From Salvia splendens (Eukaryota; Streptophyta; Magnoliopsida; Lamiales; Lamiaceae): a stretch of DNA of 64,000 bases. Position 1 is the first letter of the stretch; every line of letters starts with the position of its first letter. Shown here one piece after another: positions 42,146 to 54,703 of this stretch. The translations under genes and the position numbers were made by a program. The DNA is taken from the NCBI RefSeq assembly GCF_004379255.2, contig NC_056040.1:22890120-22954119 (forward strand), given 5' to 3'. The notes beneath the pieces were generated by a model. That model was not told the origin of the DNA. It ran no database searches and worked only from the letters and a program-made list of their open reading frames with translations.

Positions 42146-44068
42146 TACATTAAACGATATTGTTTAATTTGACATTCTAATTATTTGAATTTGATATGAA
42201 TAATGTGTCTAATTGTAATGGGATAAAATATGTGTCATAGATTTGTCGGGTTTGAATAATGATCTGTCATAAGAAATTAACACAAATTTTAAAATTTGGG
42301 ACTTTTACCACCTTTCAAAGTTAGTGAGAAATACTTAAATTCACCCAAAGTTTATGATTTTTAATACCAATGTTTCCGTCAGGTTTGAAGAATAACCTGC
42401 TATAAGAAATTGACACAAATTTTCAAATTTATAATTTTTAAGATAAATTTCAAAATTCATGAGAAATACAATAATCCAACCAAAGTCTACTATTATAAAA
42501 CCATTATCCGTAGAAATTAATACCATCATTCTTCATTTACCATATATTTCGTGCTATCTCTTCACAGTCTATTTATGTATCAAGGGTTAAATTGTCTCTG
42601 ATTATAGAACTTACGATTTCTTTTTATCCTCTTTAACAACTTAACGAGATTTAGAAAAAATAATTAAAGAATGTATAGTTTATTTCGTAGATAAACATGA
42701 GAAATATTAGTAATTGACCTATCTCAATTTTTTCACCCTCGAGCAGTGTCAAATATACCAATTAATGAAATATTTAATGTATATACGACTTTGATTATAT
42801 TGAACAGTTCTTCATAAATGTAAATTTCCAAAATATAACATGTGCATATACTGATTATTATATATAGTTTGGTTGCTTAGGCGGTGATAGCATAAGAGTA
42901 TTTTTTTTTTAAATTCCCTTTGTAAAATGGATATTTCTATTTTTAGAGAACGTCAATATTGACCTAATTATTGATGTATCTGAATTATTTGAGGTGGTAT
43001 GACTTTTTCCAATATTTTTTTAAAAAAAAAATCAATTTTTTCTAGTATGATAATTCGAACAATTTGTCTTAGGTAAAAAAAAGTAGAGGGTACATCAAAC
43101 TCTGTACATGGCAAAAATTCGGATATACGGGTATCAATTTTAATTAAACTTAATTAGAAATTTTAATTAAAATTTACAAATTTTAATTAAAAGTTTAATT
43201 AAACTTAAACAAATAAATTTAATTAAAAGTTAATTAATTATAGATAAATAAATGCAGGGGGGTGACAATGTGCACTAATAATTAAAAATAAATAAATATT
43301 TAACGTATTGAATGGAGGGAAAATGTATTATCAGTCCAGTTGTATTTTATTGTCAAAACGATGACGATTGTTTATGTTATATCAATAATTCAACTCCTAC
43401 CATCTTTATTCTCTCTCAAAAAAAATACATATAGATGTTGCTGACCAAAATCAAAATTGATTTGTCAAATATGTGATATAACAACTCTTTGAAGTTTCTC
43501 CATTTTGGTTGTCAGCTACGAATAAGGAAGCTTCAAATATATTTCTTGTTTGCTTTATACTACAAAAGAATTTGAATATTCTTAATCTCTTTAATTATAG
43601 GATGATATAGACACATTTGTCGCTAAAGGGGAAGTTACATTTTCCTTTTGGAGAAGTATATATACCTTTCGAAAATTAATTATTTAAGTTCTACACATAA
43701 GTTCTTTCATCCTAAACATGTAAAGGGGAGGGTGATAAATTAATTATTTAATCCTAAACAAAAATAGTAAATATGCAAAGTAAAAGATAACCTAAAATTC
43801 TAAAAGTACATGCACATGTATAACAAATAATGTGCTCAAGTTAATGATATCGAGCAATCTATATAATACAAGAACCATTCACAATATCGATTTGGAGAAA
43901 TAGTTACAACAAAAAAAAATCTAACATGCTTGAACAATGTTTTGTAGTATCAATTTTATGATTTTAAACTAAATTATTGCACAAGAACAAAGGATTACTC
44001 AATTAAGCACCGATTCCAACGTGAAATAATCAAACAATTGAGGAACATACAATATTATAAATTGGCTA

Positions 44069-44108
<40 letters not shown>

Positions 44109-45337
44109 ACATCAAATTCCACTCCTTTATTTTCAGAATACAAATATAAGCAATTAATTAGCAAGAAATGAAAATTTATCATTATTCATTGATATGAAAG
44201 TTATCCGCAGCCATAAGTCAACATTATATCATATTGATGAAGGTAAATTTGCAAAGTTTTCCGTCTTTGGACTAAGTCACGACGACTTTTTTGTAGTATT
44301 TCATAATGCATAGTTTTATTTTTAAAATGGCCCCTCTAACGAAAGAAATCTAAATCTTTAGAAAAACAAAAAAAATTGTGTCACTGTCAATGAAAACGAA
44401 TTTATAGAAATTTATGAGGGTGATCAATGAATTCGATGAATCTAAATGAGAATAAAATGGATATGACCATTAGAGACATCCCATCTTTGAATGATAGCAT
44501 AAAATAATCACTATCGATGCCCTACTTGCTTTATAATGTGAAAAATGAGGTAGCGAATCACCTTTTTTGCTGCTATGAAAAATGGCCATGGAATAGAGCT
44601 TTGAAAAGATCAACTTTTATTTTGTTGTATTTTTTATTTTCTAAATTAAGTTTTATCTTCTTTAATGTCCTACTTATCTTATCTAAGAATTAATAAATAA
44701 TCAAGGGCCAAATCTAACATTCTTTTTATGGTTATTTTTTAGTATCCAGGATCATGACTTTTTGTTTATAAACATCTCAAATGAATATTATTATTAATGT
44801 AAAATTTACGATGGAGTACTATTTTTTAACAATTTATTTTTTTCTTCTATTCGCAAAAACATGTTTTGTAGCAAAGTTTCTTTGTTTTTTGTTTTTTTCT
44901 TCATGGAATTTAATTTGGGGAAAATTTAATAGCATAAATATTTTATAATCCAGTGAAATCTTTTAACTGCATTGTGCCATTTTCGATTTTGTCAGCTGCA
45001 ATTGAGATGAGAAATAAACAACACTTGATATAAAATTCTCATTACTATTTTGGGAACTCAATTTTCACCACAATACAAAACTCAAAACCTGTTTATTTAC
45101 AATGCAGAGAGTTGTTACATAAATTATTCAGACCACACAATCACCATTTCCTTCCAAATGAAAAGACAATTACAAATCAAGAAAACAGAAGAATAGCAAG
45201 AAAATTAGATCTCAAGGCAACTGACACCAAACCAAAAAAAAGGAGCCAATTCCACAACAAGTCACCACCAAATATTGCATCAAGGCAGGCCTATCTCTCT
45301 ACTGTTACATTCCCTGAAATATTGTCTGCTCGCTCGA
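42146..45337. other. AT-rich spacer, no gene seen
   Basis: No domain-bearing ORF. Partial repeats such as TTTGAATAATGATCTGTCATAAG near 42249 and GAAGAATAACCTGCTATAAG near 42386 suggest a diverged local duplication. It holds the AT microsatellite listed separately. Confidence 0.5.
44073..44106. repeat. (AT)17 microsatellite
   Basis: Uninterrupted AT dinucleotides over 34 bp in non-coding sequence. Confidence 0.95.
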
Positions 45338-48300
45338 TCAAGCTCCTGCATCCGGCCCAGCTAGCGTAATCTGTTAAAACGAGAACATCACAATGTGTTC
45401 CTTGTGAAGAAAATTCAAGAATGTGAAACTTACATTACAGTCAAATGCAAATCTTCTTGCAAGCATGATAGCTGCGTTTCTTTCTCTCTCCGATTCAAAT
45501 GCTAATACGAGGGAATCTCCTGCTTTCGCCTGCCAGTATACGGCCTGGGCTGCAGCATTCCCTCCGCCTCTAGCTCCACATAGCTAAGCACAACAAGAAA
45601 ATTGTTTCGAGATTGTTTACATCAAACTTCAATGAGGATTTAGACAGATTGCTACTTCAAACTAAGAAGCATTAGTCATTTGGTTAATTCATTTAGTCTT
45701 TGAAGGATATGATTATTTTGACAGTACATTTTGTTAGACAACTTAATATAAGAAAAAAATATTTGGTTTTCTATGAGTTGAGACGAATGCCAGAAACATG
45801 AATCAAACAAGGGCGAGATGAATACCTGCATTGAATTGGAATAGTATTCCTTTACGAGTGTTGTCTTGGCTCGGCAAAGTTTCATTCTCATCTTACCGAT
45901 ATGCAGTACATGGATGGCGTGCGAGTCATGATCTGCCCCATTCATCTGGATGACGACTACCTGCAAGGCTTTTCATGAAAAACGCAAGCAGATGTGGGCA
46001 AAGAGAGAGCATGCGGATTGTTGTCTGTTAAAGTAAAAGAACAATCCATCTTCTTATCAACAATACGAAAGCCCAATATTTTTATAAGACATGCTATTCA
46101 CAGACTACAGAATTTGAGTGTGTTTTATATAGATCTACCAGGGAGCAATGAATTGGAAGAGTACTACTATTATTTTTGGAACTTTCGGGTATATTGAAGT
46201 ACTGAAATATTAAAATTTAATAGTAGAAATGTTCCTGAAAGAGAGGTTACAGCCACCTCAGAAATCAAACAAACAAACAGCAGTTGACTACCAAATTTCG
46301 CAATGGAAATGCAGGAATCACATACATTGAACTCAGTGTCATGCCTTCGCACAAGTGCTTCTACATAGCTCCCCAATCCTGCTGCTGTAATCAGAAAACA
46401 AGGTAAATTTCCAATAGTCGAAAATCACCAAATTTTAAGAACACAAAAGGTAATACTGACAAACCTGGATCGACAGGTCCTGAGGTTGCTACTGTAGTTG
46501 TTTGATCATTAGCCGAAATTTCAGCTTGAAGCATTCGTCCAACATCACAAGGCTCGGGAGCATATACAGATTTGGTAGCTCCTATTATCGTAAAAAGCCA
46601 GTTATAATCAAGTGCAACAGCAAGACACCGTGGTAAACATCTAGATATTTAGATAGTAAATTTTGCTTATAGCAGCACACTGACATATTTACTTATTGGC
46701 TGATTCACTAATACAGATGACTTATTAAGGTGTAAACAAGGACCACAGCAAACAGTTAAGCAGAGAACATACCTGATATAAGCTCCTTCTTGCCATTCTC
46801 AGGCATTAAACGATACCATTGAATTGCACATTCAGAAAGTTCTGGAGCACTATCAGAACATTGATATATAAACAAAATTGAACCTAATGCCTCAGTGCCA
46901 TCTATGTCATACAAATGGGGTGTTTTTTTATCGCCCTTCCTGGTTATTGCGAGCTGCAAATAGTCAACCAAAAGAACATTTAAGAAGAGAATTTGTGTTC
47001 GTGTTGGAGAAGCGGTAGAGTGGTTGATGCCCGGAACAAAGGTTACGGGTTCGAGTCCACTATGGCCCGGCCTTTAAAATTTATGTTCATTTGCCAATAA
47101 AAAAAAGAAGGAAATTTGAAGGATACTTTTGAAATTTTAGGCATTAAAGAATAAAATACTGACAAACAGAGTATTGGCAGAAGAATGTCATAATTCATTA
47201 ATATGCAGAAGACGCACTGGTAACTGCAAACTTATTGCACCTCATATATTCACTTAGCTCAAAACTGAAGACTCTTAGTTTTACTTTTGAAATTGGAATT
47301 GCTTGTATGGCTCCATTTCCTAATAATGAACACCTTAGCAAACCTTCTATCCTGAAAGGTAAGAGGTCTTTTGCAATTTGAGGGTGATTACCCGTGCTGA
47401 ATATTGTACTTGCAGTTTATCTGTGTTTTATCACTGTGATTATCCTTTTGTGTCACGGAAGGCAAGCTTATTGGTTCGCAAGGATCTTAAGCGTGAAAAC
47501 GAATGAAATAGAAGCAAATTACAGTCTATATGCACTTGAGTCGTACTTTACTTTTCTTTTACAGGCTCATGATTGCCGCAACTTACCAAATTAAGCTGCT
47601 ACGGATAGTGTTCAAATCTTCCTTCTAGCAGTAATATTTTACCGAAACTGATGAGTTAAGCCATCAAATTTTTGCACTAATGAACAAAACCCACCAATAG
47701 GCAAAACCAACCATTCCTAACTGACAACTAGAACTAGAACATATACAAAAGGATGTACTAAGATAAAAAGGTAAGATTTTTTTAAAATACCTCCTTCTGT
47801 AGCTGTAGTGAATGCTTTGACTTTTCAGCAAGTTGGATCCTCAATGCTCGAAGTTCATGTTCCATATCCATGACCTGAAAAACAGGCATGTCTCTTGAGT
47901 GAGATACAGAGTACAGACATACACGCACAATATCTATGTTAAAGAAAAAAGTACTGATTTCATAATCTAAAAGTATATCTTCCCAATAAACTACTCCAAA
48001 AGCTAAATGCCTAAGTATTTAAACCATGTGACTGCTATAATATTAAATGTCTTATAGATTATGATATAATTTTTGAATTCTATAGATTATAGGAATAACA
48101 CCATGATTCTTTTTATATTATACTTCTTGATTGGTGCTGAGCTAACTATAGTTTTGTATTGACTGAAACTCCATGATAGCAAGAATAAATGAAACAGATG
48201 TAATACCCTACTAGGTTGATGTAGCATTTTTATTCGTCTAGCTTCTTGAACCTCCTTCATCAATTCATCCAAGTCCTGGTCATGGAAAAATAGACAGCAC

Positions 48301-49875
48301 AAATCAATAACGCTACTTTGGGATCTATAATAGAGCATGATATCATGTAAAAGCTAACGATATGAATTTCTACCGGTCAGTTTTTCTTATTTTTTGATAT
48401 GCAAGCATGTTAAATTACTTCTCAAGTCTCAACAAACATCTAATACTTAACACTGGGACTCCACTATGCATGCTTACAGACGTGTCATGTGTGAGCAAAA
48501 GGCTATCACAAAATTCGTACAGTTCATGAATAACAGTAAACCCAATTTATGCTTATACACAAAGCCATCTTCACCTTATTACATGCATATATAAACCACA
48601 AGTTGGAGAATACGTTCAAGAACATAAAGAAGACAACTAGTTGTGAGGAAAGATCTAATAGAAAAGTTTTGTTGTAAGTTCATTTTGGATCTAATAGAAA
48701 AGTCTTGTTGTAAGTTCAGTTGAATGAATTCTCAATTACTAATTGAAGATTTAAAGCACCATAACAAGAGTACAAAGCCACGTATATAATTGTTGTTTTT
48801 TTTAATCTAGGACGTAGAATATCTATTGAAACCTGTTTTCCTGAAGCTCGTGACATTCGCTCATGTTCCTGAAGAGCCTCTTCTACTCGCTGGACTGCTT
48901 TTCTAGCATTCTCAATTTCAGCCAGTGCAAAAGCTCTCTCTTCATCAACAAGTTTCTTAGCATCGTTAGAAGCCTAAAAATGATACTTTTCAGCTTTTCT
49001 CTTTTTGTAATGGAAAGAAACAAGTTCATTACAGAACAAACAGCAATTCCACCTGTTTCAAAAAAGTTGCAAGCTTTTTCACTTCTGCCTTCTCTTGAAT
49101 GAGCTCTCCTTCTCTCTGAGTTAAATGAACTGCTAAAGCTTCAACCTATAAACATCAAATCAATCAATGAAAAGGATCATTGAGGAAGACACGTATGATA
49201 TAACTGCATCAAAGTAAGGTAGATAAAAGATAGTAAAGGACTATAGAAGCAATCATTTAGAGATTGAGAATAACCAACCATAGCTATAGCTTCTTCCACA
49301 TCATCTTTGTTTGAGCCAGCTACGCGCCCTCTCAGTGCTTCAAGTGTGTCCCTGAGTTTCTTTAGAAGCACATGCTTCTCTAGTGAGACTGCCTCTTTGA
49401 GCCTTGCCTGGAATCCAAAAGCAATCAACTTTACAATACTTGACATCCATTTAAAGGCAGCATCACAGTTTTGAACTTGGAAGTACTAAAATGAAACACA
49501 GATATAAGATATGCCTTTGACAGAGAGCCACTTAAAGATCAGAAAATTCAAAACATAGATTACAAAGTAAGACCAGTTCAAATGAGAGTGGACCTCATCA
49601 GATAGCTTTGCAGCAGCAGCCAAACCCTTCTCAAATTTGCTAGCAAGGTCGCGCACTGAGAGGCGTTTCTGCTGCTCCAGCAACAGGGCAGTTTCCCGTG
49701 CAACCATGTCTTTCATAGAGGACATCTCAGCGTCTTCTTTCACCTCTACGATTTGATTGTTGGCACCAATTTTATAATGTGGAAAGCGACTTGAGGCAAA
49801 AAACACATCAGTAGAAACTGGAGAGACTGCATCCTTTTGCGTTGCATAGCTATAATCATGGGTTAACCTCGTCAT
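45338..49875 (-). CDS. SCAB1: Stomatal closure-related actin-binding protein (SCAB1-like)
   Basis: SCAB proteins are plant-specific actin-filament binding and bundling proteins that stabilise microfilaments during stomatal closure. The 12 coding exons on the minus strand are 49875-49594, 49407-49279, 49145-49053, 48973-48833, 48275-48207, 47874-47791, 46953-46773, 46581-46465, 46384-46326, 45960-45826, 45583-45434 and 45370-45338. They give about 490 aa, close to the usual length. Visible order is an N-terminal actin-binding region (FASSRFPHYKIGANNQI, RETALLLEQQKRLSVRDLA), then long coiled coil (EKHVLLKKLRDTLEALRGRV, DLDELMKEVQEARRIKMLHQ). The C-terminal Ig-PH part follows (DIDGTEALGS, GLGSYVEALVRRHD, HIGKMRMKLCRAKT). 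The ATG at 49875 starts a conserved MTRLTHD. A CTAG acceptor just upstream of it suggests a 5' UTR intron. All junctions are GT-AG and no lesion was seen. Confidence 0.93.
46995..47100 (+). mobile_element. tRNA-like SINE fragment in a SCAB1 intron
   Basis: A box-A-like GTAGAGTGGTTGATG is followed about 30 bp later by an exact pol III box B, GGTTCGAGTCC, then an A-rich tail. It is too irregular for a functional tRNA, so a SINE or tRNA-derived remnant is the best reading. Confidence 0.5.
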
Positions 49876-50903
49876 GATTGAATAATCCTAGATGCAGCAC
49901 AGAGAACACCGTTTCAGCAGTAATACAGTATCTTGGTAAATATAAAGGAACTTCACTAGAAAGTAGAAACATGTTCCCAATAGGAGGGAATGCATTTAGA
50001 ATTACATATTTATTTTTTATACCTCAGGTTAACCAAACACGAACACATTAACCAATAACCAGTCAATCTAAAACTTGAGAGCAAAATGTAAAACTGTGCA
50101 ACATGAGAAAAGAAAAGAGTCTTACAAGCAATTCAAATGATATACACATACACACACATATACATATATTTAGGCTTTTCAACATTAATTCTTTTCTTTG
50201 TTTTGTTGTGTTTTGTTTTCTAAGCAGAGTGATTCTATCTTGTGGTGTATTTTACACCTACAGCACATGAATCCAAACATTAATCTGAATTCTGACACCA
50301 TTTTCAATTCAACCATACAAATAATAGAGAAGGCCCAAAAGAAAAAAAAACATTAAGGTAAAGGAAAAACTAACATCCAATTGCTGATATACAACTCAAA
50401 TGTGATGATCAGTCCCCAAAAATACAAAAAAAAATGAGCAAAATCGTTCAATGTAGACAGCAAATAAAGCTCACGCTGCAGAGCGTTGAAAACATTAAAA
50501 AAATTGTCCAATTCTAGAAGGACATGAGAAAGAAAATGATGTTGATTCAGAATAAGCACACATAAAAAGGAGAATCAAAGAGTAAAAGAGGAACGCTGAG
50601 ATGCTAATTAGCAAAGGTAGACTAACAATGCAAGAATTTACCCACAGATCATGTCAGTAGAAGAAACTGGATAGGATGTTTGACCCCAAAAAGTAGAAAT
50701 AAACAACAGCTTTGGTGTTTAAATAGCAGTAGTTTTTTAATGTAGATAGAGAAAGGGTAGTAGTATGAATGTAGGAAGGAAGGGGCAGAGAGCTGAGAGA
50801 AGAAAGATAAAGGCAATTAGAAATAGATGGCCTTCTTGTTTACTTTTTTAAAAGCTATTGAAACAAAGAAAAAGCCGCCCTAATTATACAAACATATGTT
50901 GAC

Positions 50904-50912
50904 ATATATATA
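50904..50912 (-). promoter_or_regulatory. Candidate TATA box for the SCAB1-like gene
   Basis: TATATATAT lies about 1 kb upstream of the ATG, just ahead of a pyrimidine-rich leader (minus strand, 50830-50770). It would fit a 5' UTR exon followed by a UTR intron. AT-rich context makes a chance match possible. Confidence 0.35.
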
Positions 50913-50919
50913 CTGCCAC

Positions 50920-52085
50920 CGGAAAAGCTTACCCATCAACCAAAAATTTGATCTTTGTTCAATAATCAACTACTACTAAAATGTAAACATATGTGATAGT
51001 GATGATGCTGATGAAAGAAAGTTGAACTTATTTCTTGGTTAAGAGTGTTTCAAGATTCCAAAAGATAACGAGAATAAATTAAAATTATAGTTAGTCAACT
51101 ATACGATAGGGACAAAATGATTTTTTATTTCTCATTTTACTAGAATTTAAATTACTATATGAATTGTGATTGATATTTGAGGTTGCTCGGAATCGCCTCA
51201 TTTGTCGTGCAAGCATAATATTTTGATTACTTTAATATATATGCATCTTATTTTATTGTAAATAATTTGTTTGTAGAGTACGTGTACAAAATATAGATTG
51301 AAAATGAAATATACTGGTATTAAAATGGGTGGTGTAAGAGCGATGAAAAAATGGGATGATTTGCTCTATAATTATTATGTATTTTGTTACTATAGTTAAA
51401 TGTCTGTACTTGATTGTATTAAATATATTGGTAAGTGCATAACATGGAGTATCAAAATTTCATGTAGTTTTATCAAATAAAAGATAAATCATTTAGTTAA
51501 CATATAGAGCCTTAGAGGGTACATTCATTTATTTTGCAACGTTGAAATATGCTAGACTCAAGTGAAAATATAAAATACTACTACTAATTTAGGGATTGAA
51601 TTTGTATTCATAAATCACAATCACATTCCAAATCATAATTTAGGGACTGAATCAATTTGGTAGCCATTGGCTTCGTTAGGTTAGCTTTTAAATATACCTT
51701 AATCAGAAAAATAATTGCGAATCAAATACCGCGGTATATTAATCTATAATTGCTAGAGAAATACTGCAAGGTATTAAAAGAATCAACAAAATAACCATAT
51801 AGGCATAATCACATAAACATGTACTTATATTATTTTTAAAATAAGGTATGAAACATTGTGTGATGTAATATATAAGTTGCATAAGACATTAATAGAGGAA
51901 TTACTTCCCAAAAGCTAACGTAATTTACATTTTAAGGTTAATTTGGAATTCCACGGTTGAGCATTTAATATTCGTAACTCAATAGTAGGCTCGACAAATA
52001 AGTATCGCATTATTCAACGAATAACTTGAATTTATTGTTACACTAAACCACTTAACCTCACATCATAACTTCCTATCTCTAGATT
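50920..52085. other. Spacer upstream of the SCAB1-like gene, no gene seen
   Basis: AT-rich, no recognisable ORF, transposon ends or RNA gene. Confidence 0.5.
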
Positions 52086-52177
52086 TTTTTACGCTTTGTA
52101 ACATGTTATTCGATGCCGTTATTAGCCGAAGAGATATTTTTACGCTTTGTAACATATTATTCGAAGCCGTTATTAGT
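52086..52177 (+). repeat. Direct repeat of ~41 bp at the outer edge of the inverted repeat
   Basis: TTTTTACGCTTTGTAACATG and a following CCGTTATTAG occur at about 52086-52126 and again, with two changes, at about 52137-52177. The second copy forms the start of the large inverted repeat. Confidence 0.75.
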
Positions 52178-52397
52178 TGTGCATCCGTTCTTTAAAATTC
52201 CATCACAAATTAAATTCAAAACCTGATCGGAGACTCAACTGGACAAATAGAGCAATAACAACCCCTGAATAGAGAGATTTTCCGATCACAACAATGACGA
52301 AATCCAGCCGCAGCGAAACAGAGGGAGAATCAGTGCCTTGCATTCAAACTGAACCTCTGGTACGATTTAACCTTGAATCATCAAATAACAAGTTATA

Positions 52398-52718
52398 TGT
52401 TAAGGATGAAGTTCCTTAACTCGTTATTTTGCGTCGAACGTCGCGGGAGCTTTTGCCCGTCGATCAATCCGGCGTCAAAATTAGGGTTTTGTGCGTTTTG
52501 CACGTTTGAAAGAAAAGAGAGTAAGAGAAAGTAAAATAGAAGGATAATTGATATTTCTTGAATGAATGGGAAGAATACAATGCCTCCTATTTATAAGACT
52601 ATCCTGACTTAGAGAACAAGAAAATAAAGATCCTAATAATATATGGGAAATATATGCTAAATCAATATTAAACTAAATAAGAGAGATTTGGGATATTCGT
52701 AGAGATATTCTCGTATCA
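52398..52718 (-). repeat. 3' LTR of the young LTR element (321 bp)
   Basis: Matches 54383-54703 with one difference seen, a G here within AAAAGAGAGT where the other copy has T. Confidence 0.9.
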
Positions 52719-52748
52719 ACTCCCCCTCTGTTAAAATCCACCTTGTCC

Positions 52749-54338
52749 TCAAGGTGGAAACCACGACAAAACAAAGAGTGTCGCGACTAGAAGCTTTGGC
52801 GAGGTATCCCCACCCGGATCAAATGTATGCAAATCCTCAAGAATTGCACAAAGTTGACGAAGTGCAAGGACACCCACAGAAGTCCCGAGCTTAAGAACAT
52901 AATTCTGTGGATGATAACACATCTGAATTGTTGTTGTTTCCCAGCCATCAAATGCTTCAATCTTTTTACAATCACAAGCAAAGTGTCGCGAAATACTCCC
53001 TCCTGGATCAAACGTACACGACCGTTGCTTTGCACTTACTCGACTAGGAGAAAGCGAAGCAATAATTCCTAGGGAAGTCTCGCCCACCTTTCGGCATTCA
53101 ACAAACCCAATATCAATCCAAATATGATGATGCACCGCTAAAGCATTGATAGCACCTTCATCAACTTCGTGAATACCTACGATCACACGCATTCTCGGTC
53201 GTCGTGGACAATACATCACCATTGCCTTAACGCCATAACTACAGAACGTCTCACAGAAATCCAATCCCACCGGAATGCACTCCAGTGCTTCACGTTGAGC
53301 TTGGAAACAAAACTCCTGTATAGTCATACCATGTGATGAAGCTTTTAGAAATCCATTCGTTTCCTCATGGTCTAACAAAACCCCTTCCACTCCAACTTGA
53401 TCACATTTAGGTAGTCGATCAATTGTAGTATTTGGACAAGATTCTACTGCTTCATCATTATTAACGGCAATTAATTCCATTGAGTCATACCCGAAATTGG
53501 AGTCGCACGATAGAGATATCGAGGCTGGTGGAGGCGGGCTAGCAACGACAACATGCAGCGAGCTTCTAGATGGATCGTGATGGAGATCGGCTGGGGCGGC
53601 GGTCGTCATCTGTGGTAGGGGACACGATACCGGCTCCGTGTCCATGACGCTGGGTGTAAGGTCTGGTGGAGGTCGTATCGCGGCGTGTGGATCACCCAGG
53701 CAACGTTCACGTGAATCCATCTGAGACCCTAATTCCCTGACAATAGCAGTCAAATGCTCGAGCTGTGAAGCCAAGTCAGCCACTGTTAGGCTCGGTTCAG
53801 ACTCCGCCGTCACTGGATCACGTGGCATGTCGAGAGGCTCCATATGGCCGACATCATTAGTTGTTGGGAGACATTGCCAATCCGGTTGATCGGGAGGTTG
53901 CGGATATAACAACGACAGTTGATCATAGGTCGAAGAACTCTGCTGCGTGCGCACCCATGGCGGGTCCCAGCAAGTGGGCTGTCTGAGCGCGGTGTGGCGT
54001 GGCTGCTGAGGCGGTTGATAAGGCTGAGAGTATCCCTGCTGCGTGCACAACGTTGGCGGGTCCCAACAAGAGGGCAGTGGTGGCGAGTACGAATTTGGCT
54101 CGTAGGACGATGGTTGCCGATACGCAGTTTCCTGGCGCAGCCATGGCGGGTCCCAGGAAGTGGGTTGACGGGCTTGGTAGGGATGGTGTTGTGGGTGGAG
54201 TCTCCCATCCTGTGGATATGGATATGGTGGTTGTTGATCTAACGCTCTGCACGGATGGAGCAGAGGTTGAGATACGACGGGCTGCCATGGGTGGTAATCC
54301 GCCTGCCGGAGTTGATATCCGGTGTAGCTGTACGACAT
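52749..54338 (-). CDS. Intact 529-aa ORF of the non-autonomous LTR element, unknown function
   Basis: I do not recognise a named domain. The ATG at 54338 (MSYSYTGYQLRQADYH) lies just inside the element, right after the putative primer site, which supports it as the start; the frame stays open another 50 codons into the LTR without an ATG. The first 180 residues are rich in Pro, Gln and Tyr. They contain three repeats of the pattern P-T/S-S/C-W-D-P-P (TSWDPPW, SCWDPPT, TCWDPPW). A short heptad-like stretch follows (LASQLEHLTAIVRELGSQM), then acidic linkers. The C-terminal ~200 residues look globular and Cys-containing (CIPVGLDFCETFCSYGVKAM, RPRMRVIVGIHEVDEG). There is no CCHC knuckle and no aspartic protease site. 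It may be a highly diverged gag or a captured host gene. The frame is intact from start to stop. Confidence 0.7.
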   Translation of the reverse strand: MSYSYTGYQLRQADYHPWQPVVSQPLLHPCRALDQQPPYPYPQDGRLHPQHHPYQARQPTSWDPPWLRQETAYRQPSSYEPNSYSPPLPSCWDPPTLCTQQGYSQPYQPPQQPRHTALRQPTCWDPPWVRTQQSSSTYDQLSLLYPQPPDQPDWQCLPTTNDVGHMEPLDMPRDPVTAESEPSLTVADLASQLEHLTAIVRELGSQMDSRERCLGDPHAAIRPPPDLTPSVMDTEPVSCPLPQMTTAAPADLHHDPSRSSLHVVVASPPPPASISLSCDSNFGYDSMELIAVNNDEAVESCPNTTIDRLPKCDQVGVEGVLLDHEETNGFLKASSHGMTIQEFCFQAQREALECIPVGLDFCETFCSYGVKAMVMYCPRRPRMRVIVGIHEVDEGAINALAVHHHIWIDIGFVECRKVGETSLGIIASLSPSRVSAKQRSCTFDPGGSISRHFACDCKKIEAFDGWETTTIQMCYHPQNYVLKLGTSVGVLALRQLCAILEDLHTFDPGGDTSPKLLVATLFVLSWFPP

Positions 54339-54382
54339 GTAGACAGTGATTCGGAGGAAGAGATCACGATGAAAGCACCAAT

Positions 54383-54703
54383 TGTTAAGGATGAAGTTCC
54401 TTAACTCGTTATTTTGCGTCGAACGTCGCGGGAGCTTTTGCCCGTCGATCAATCCGGCGTCAAAATTAGGGTTTTGTGCGTTTTGCACGTTTGAAAGAAA
54501 ATAGAGTAAGAGAAAGTAAAATAGAAGGATAATTGATATTTCTTGAATGAATGGGAAGAATACAATGCCTCCTATTTATAAGACTATCCTGACTTAGAGA
54601 ACAAGAAAATAAAGATCCTAATAATATATGGGAAATATATGCTAAATCAATATTAAACTAAATAAGAGAGATTTGGGATATTCGTAGAGATATTCTCGTA
54701 TCA
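54383..54703 (-). repeat. 5' LTR of the young LTR element (321 bp)
   Basis: The upstream LTR for minus-strand transcription. TATAAATAGG is on the minus strand near 54575, giving a transcript that reads into the 529-aa ORF. Confidence 0.9.

Larger units (their letters stand above)
52398..54703 (-). mobile_element. Young non-autonomous LTR retrotransposon with one ORF, TSD TTATA
   Basis: The LTRs 52398-52718 and 54383-54703 are each 321 bp with TGTTAAGG...CGTATCA ends on the plus strand. Identical TTATA flanks lie at 52393-52397 and 54704-54708. By eye the LTRs differ at a single base. The element points left: a purine tract (AGAGGGGGAGT, minus strand) abuts the 52.7-kb LTR, and a candidate primer site (TTGGTGCTTTCATCG) abuts the 54.4-kb LTR. 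Each LTR has a TATAAATAGG promoter element. The interior holds one ORF and no protease, integrase, reverse transcriptase or RNase H, so another element must supply replication. Confidence 0.92.

Noticed and set aside
46995..47100. Functional tRNA gene
   Set aside because: Box B is exact but the arms do not pair into a cloverleaf and box A is imperfect.
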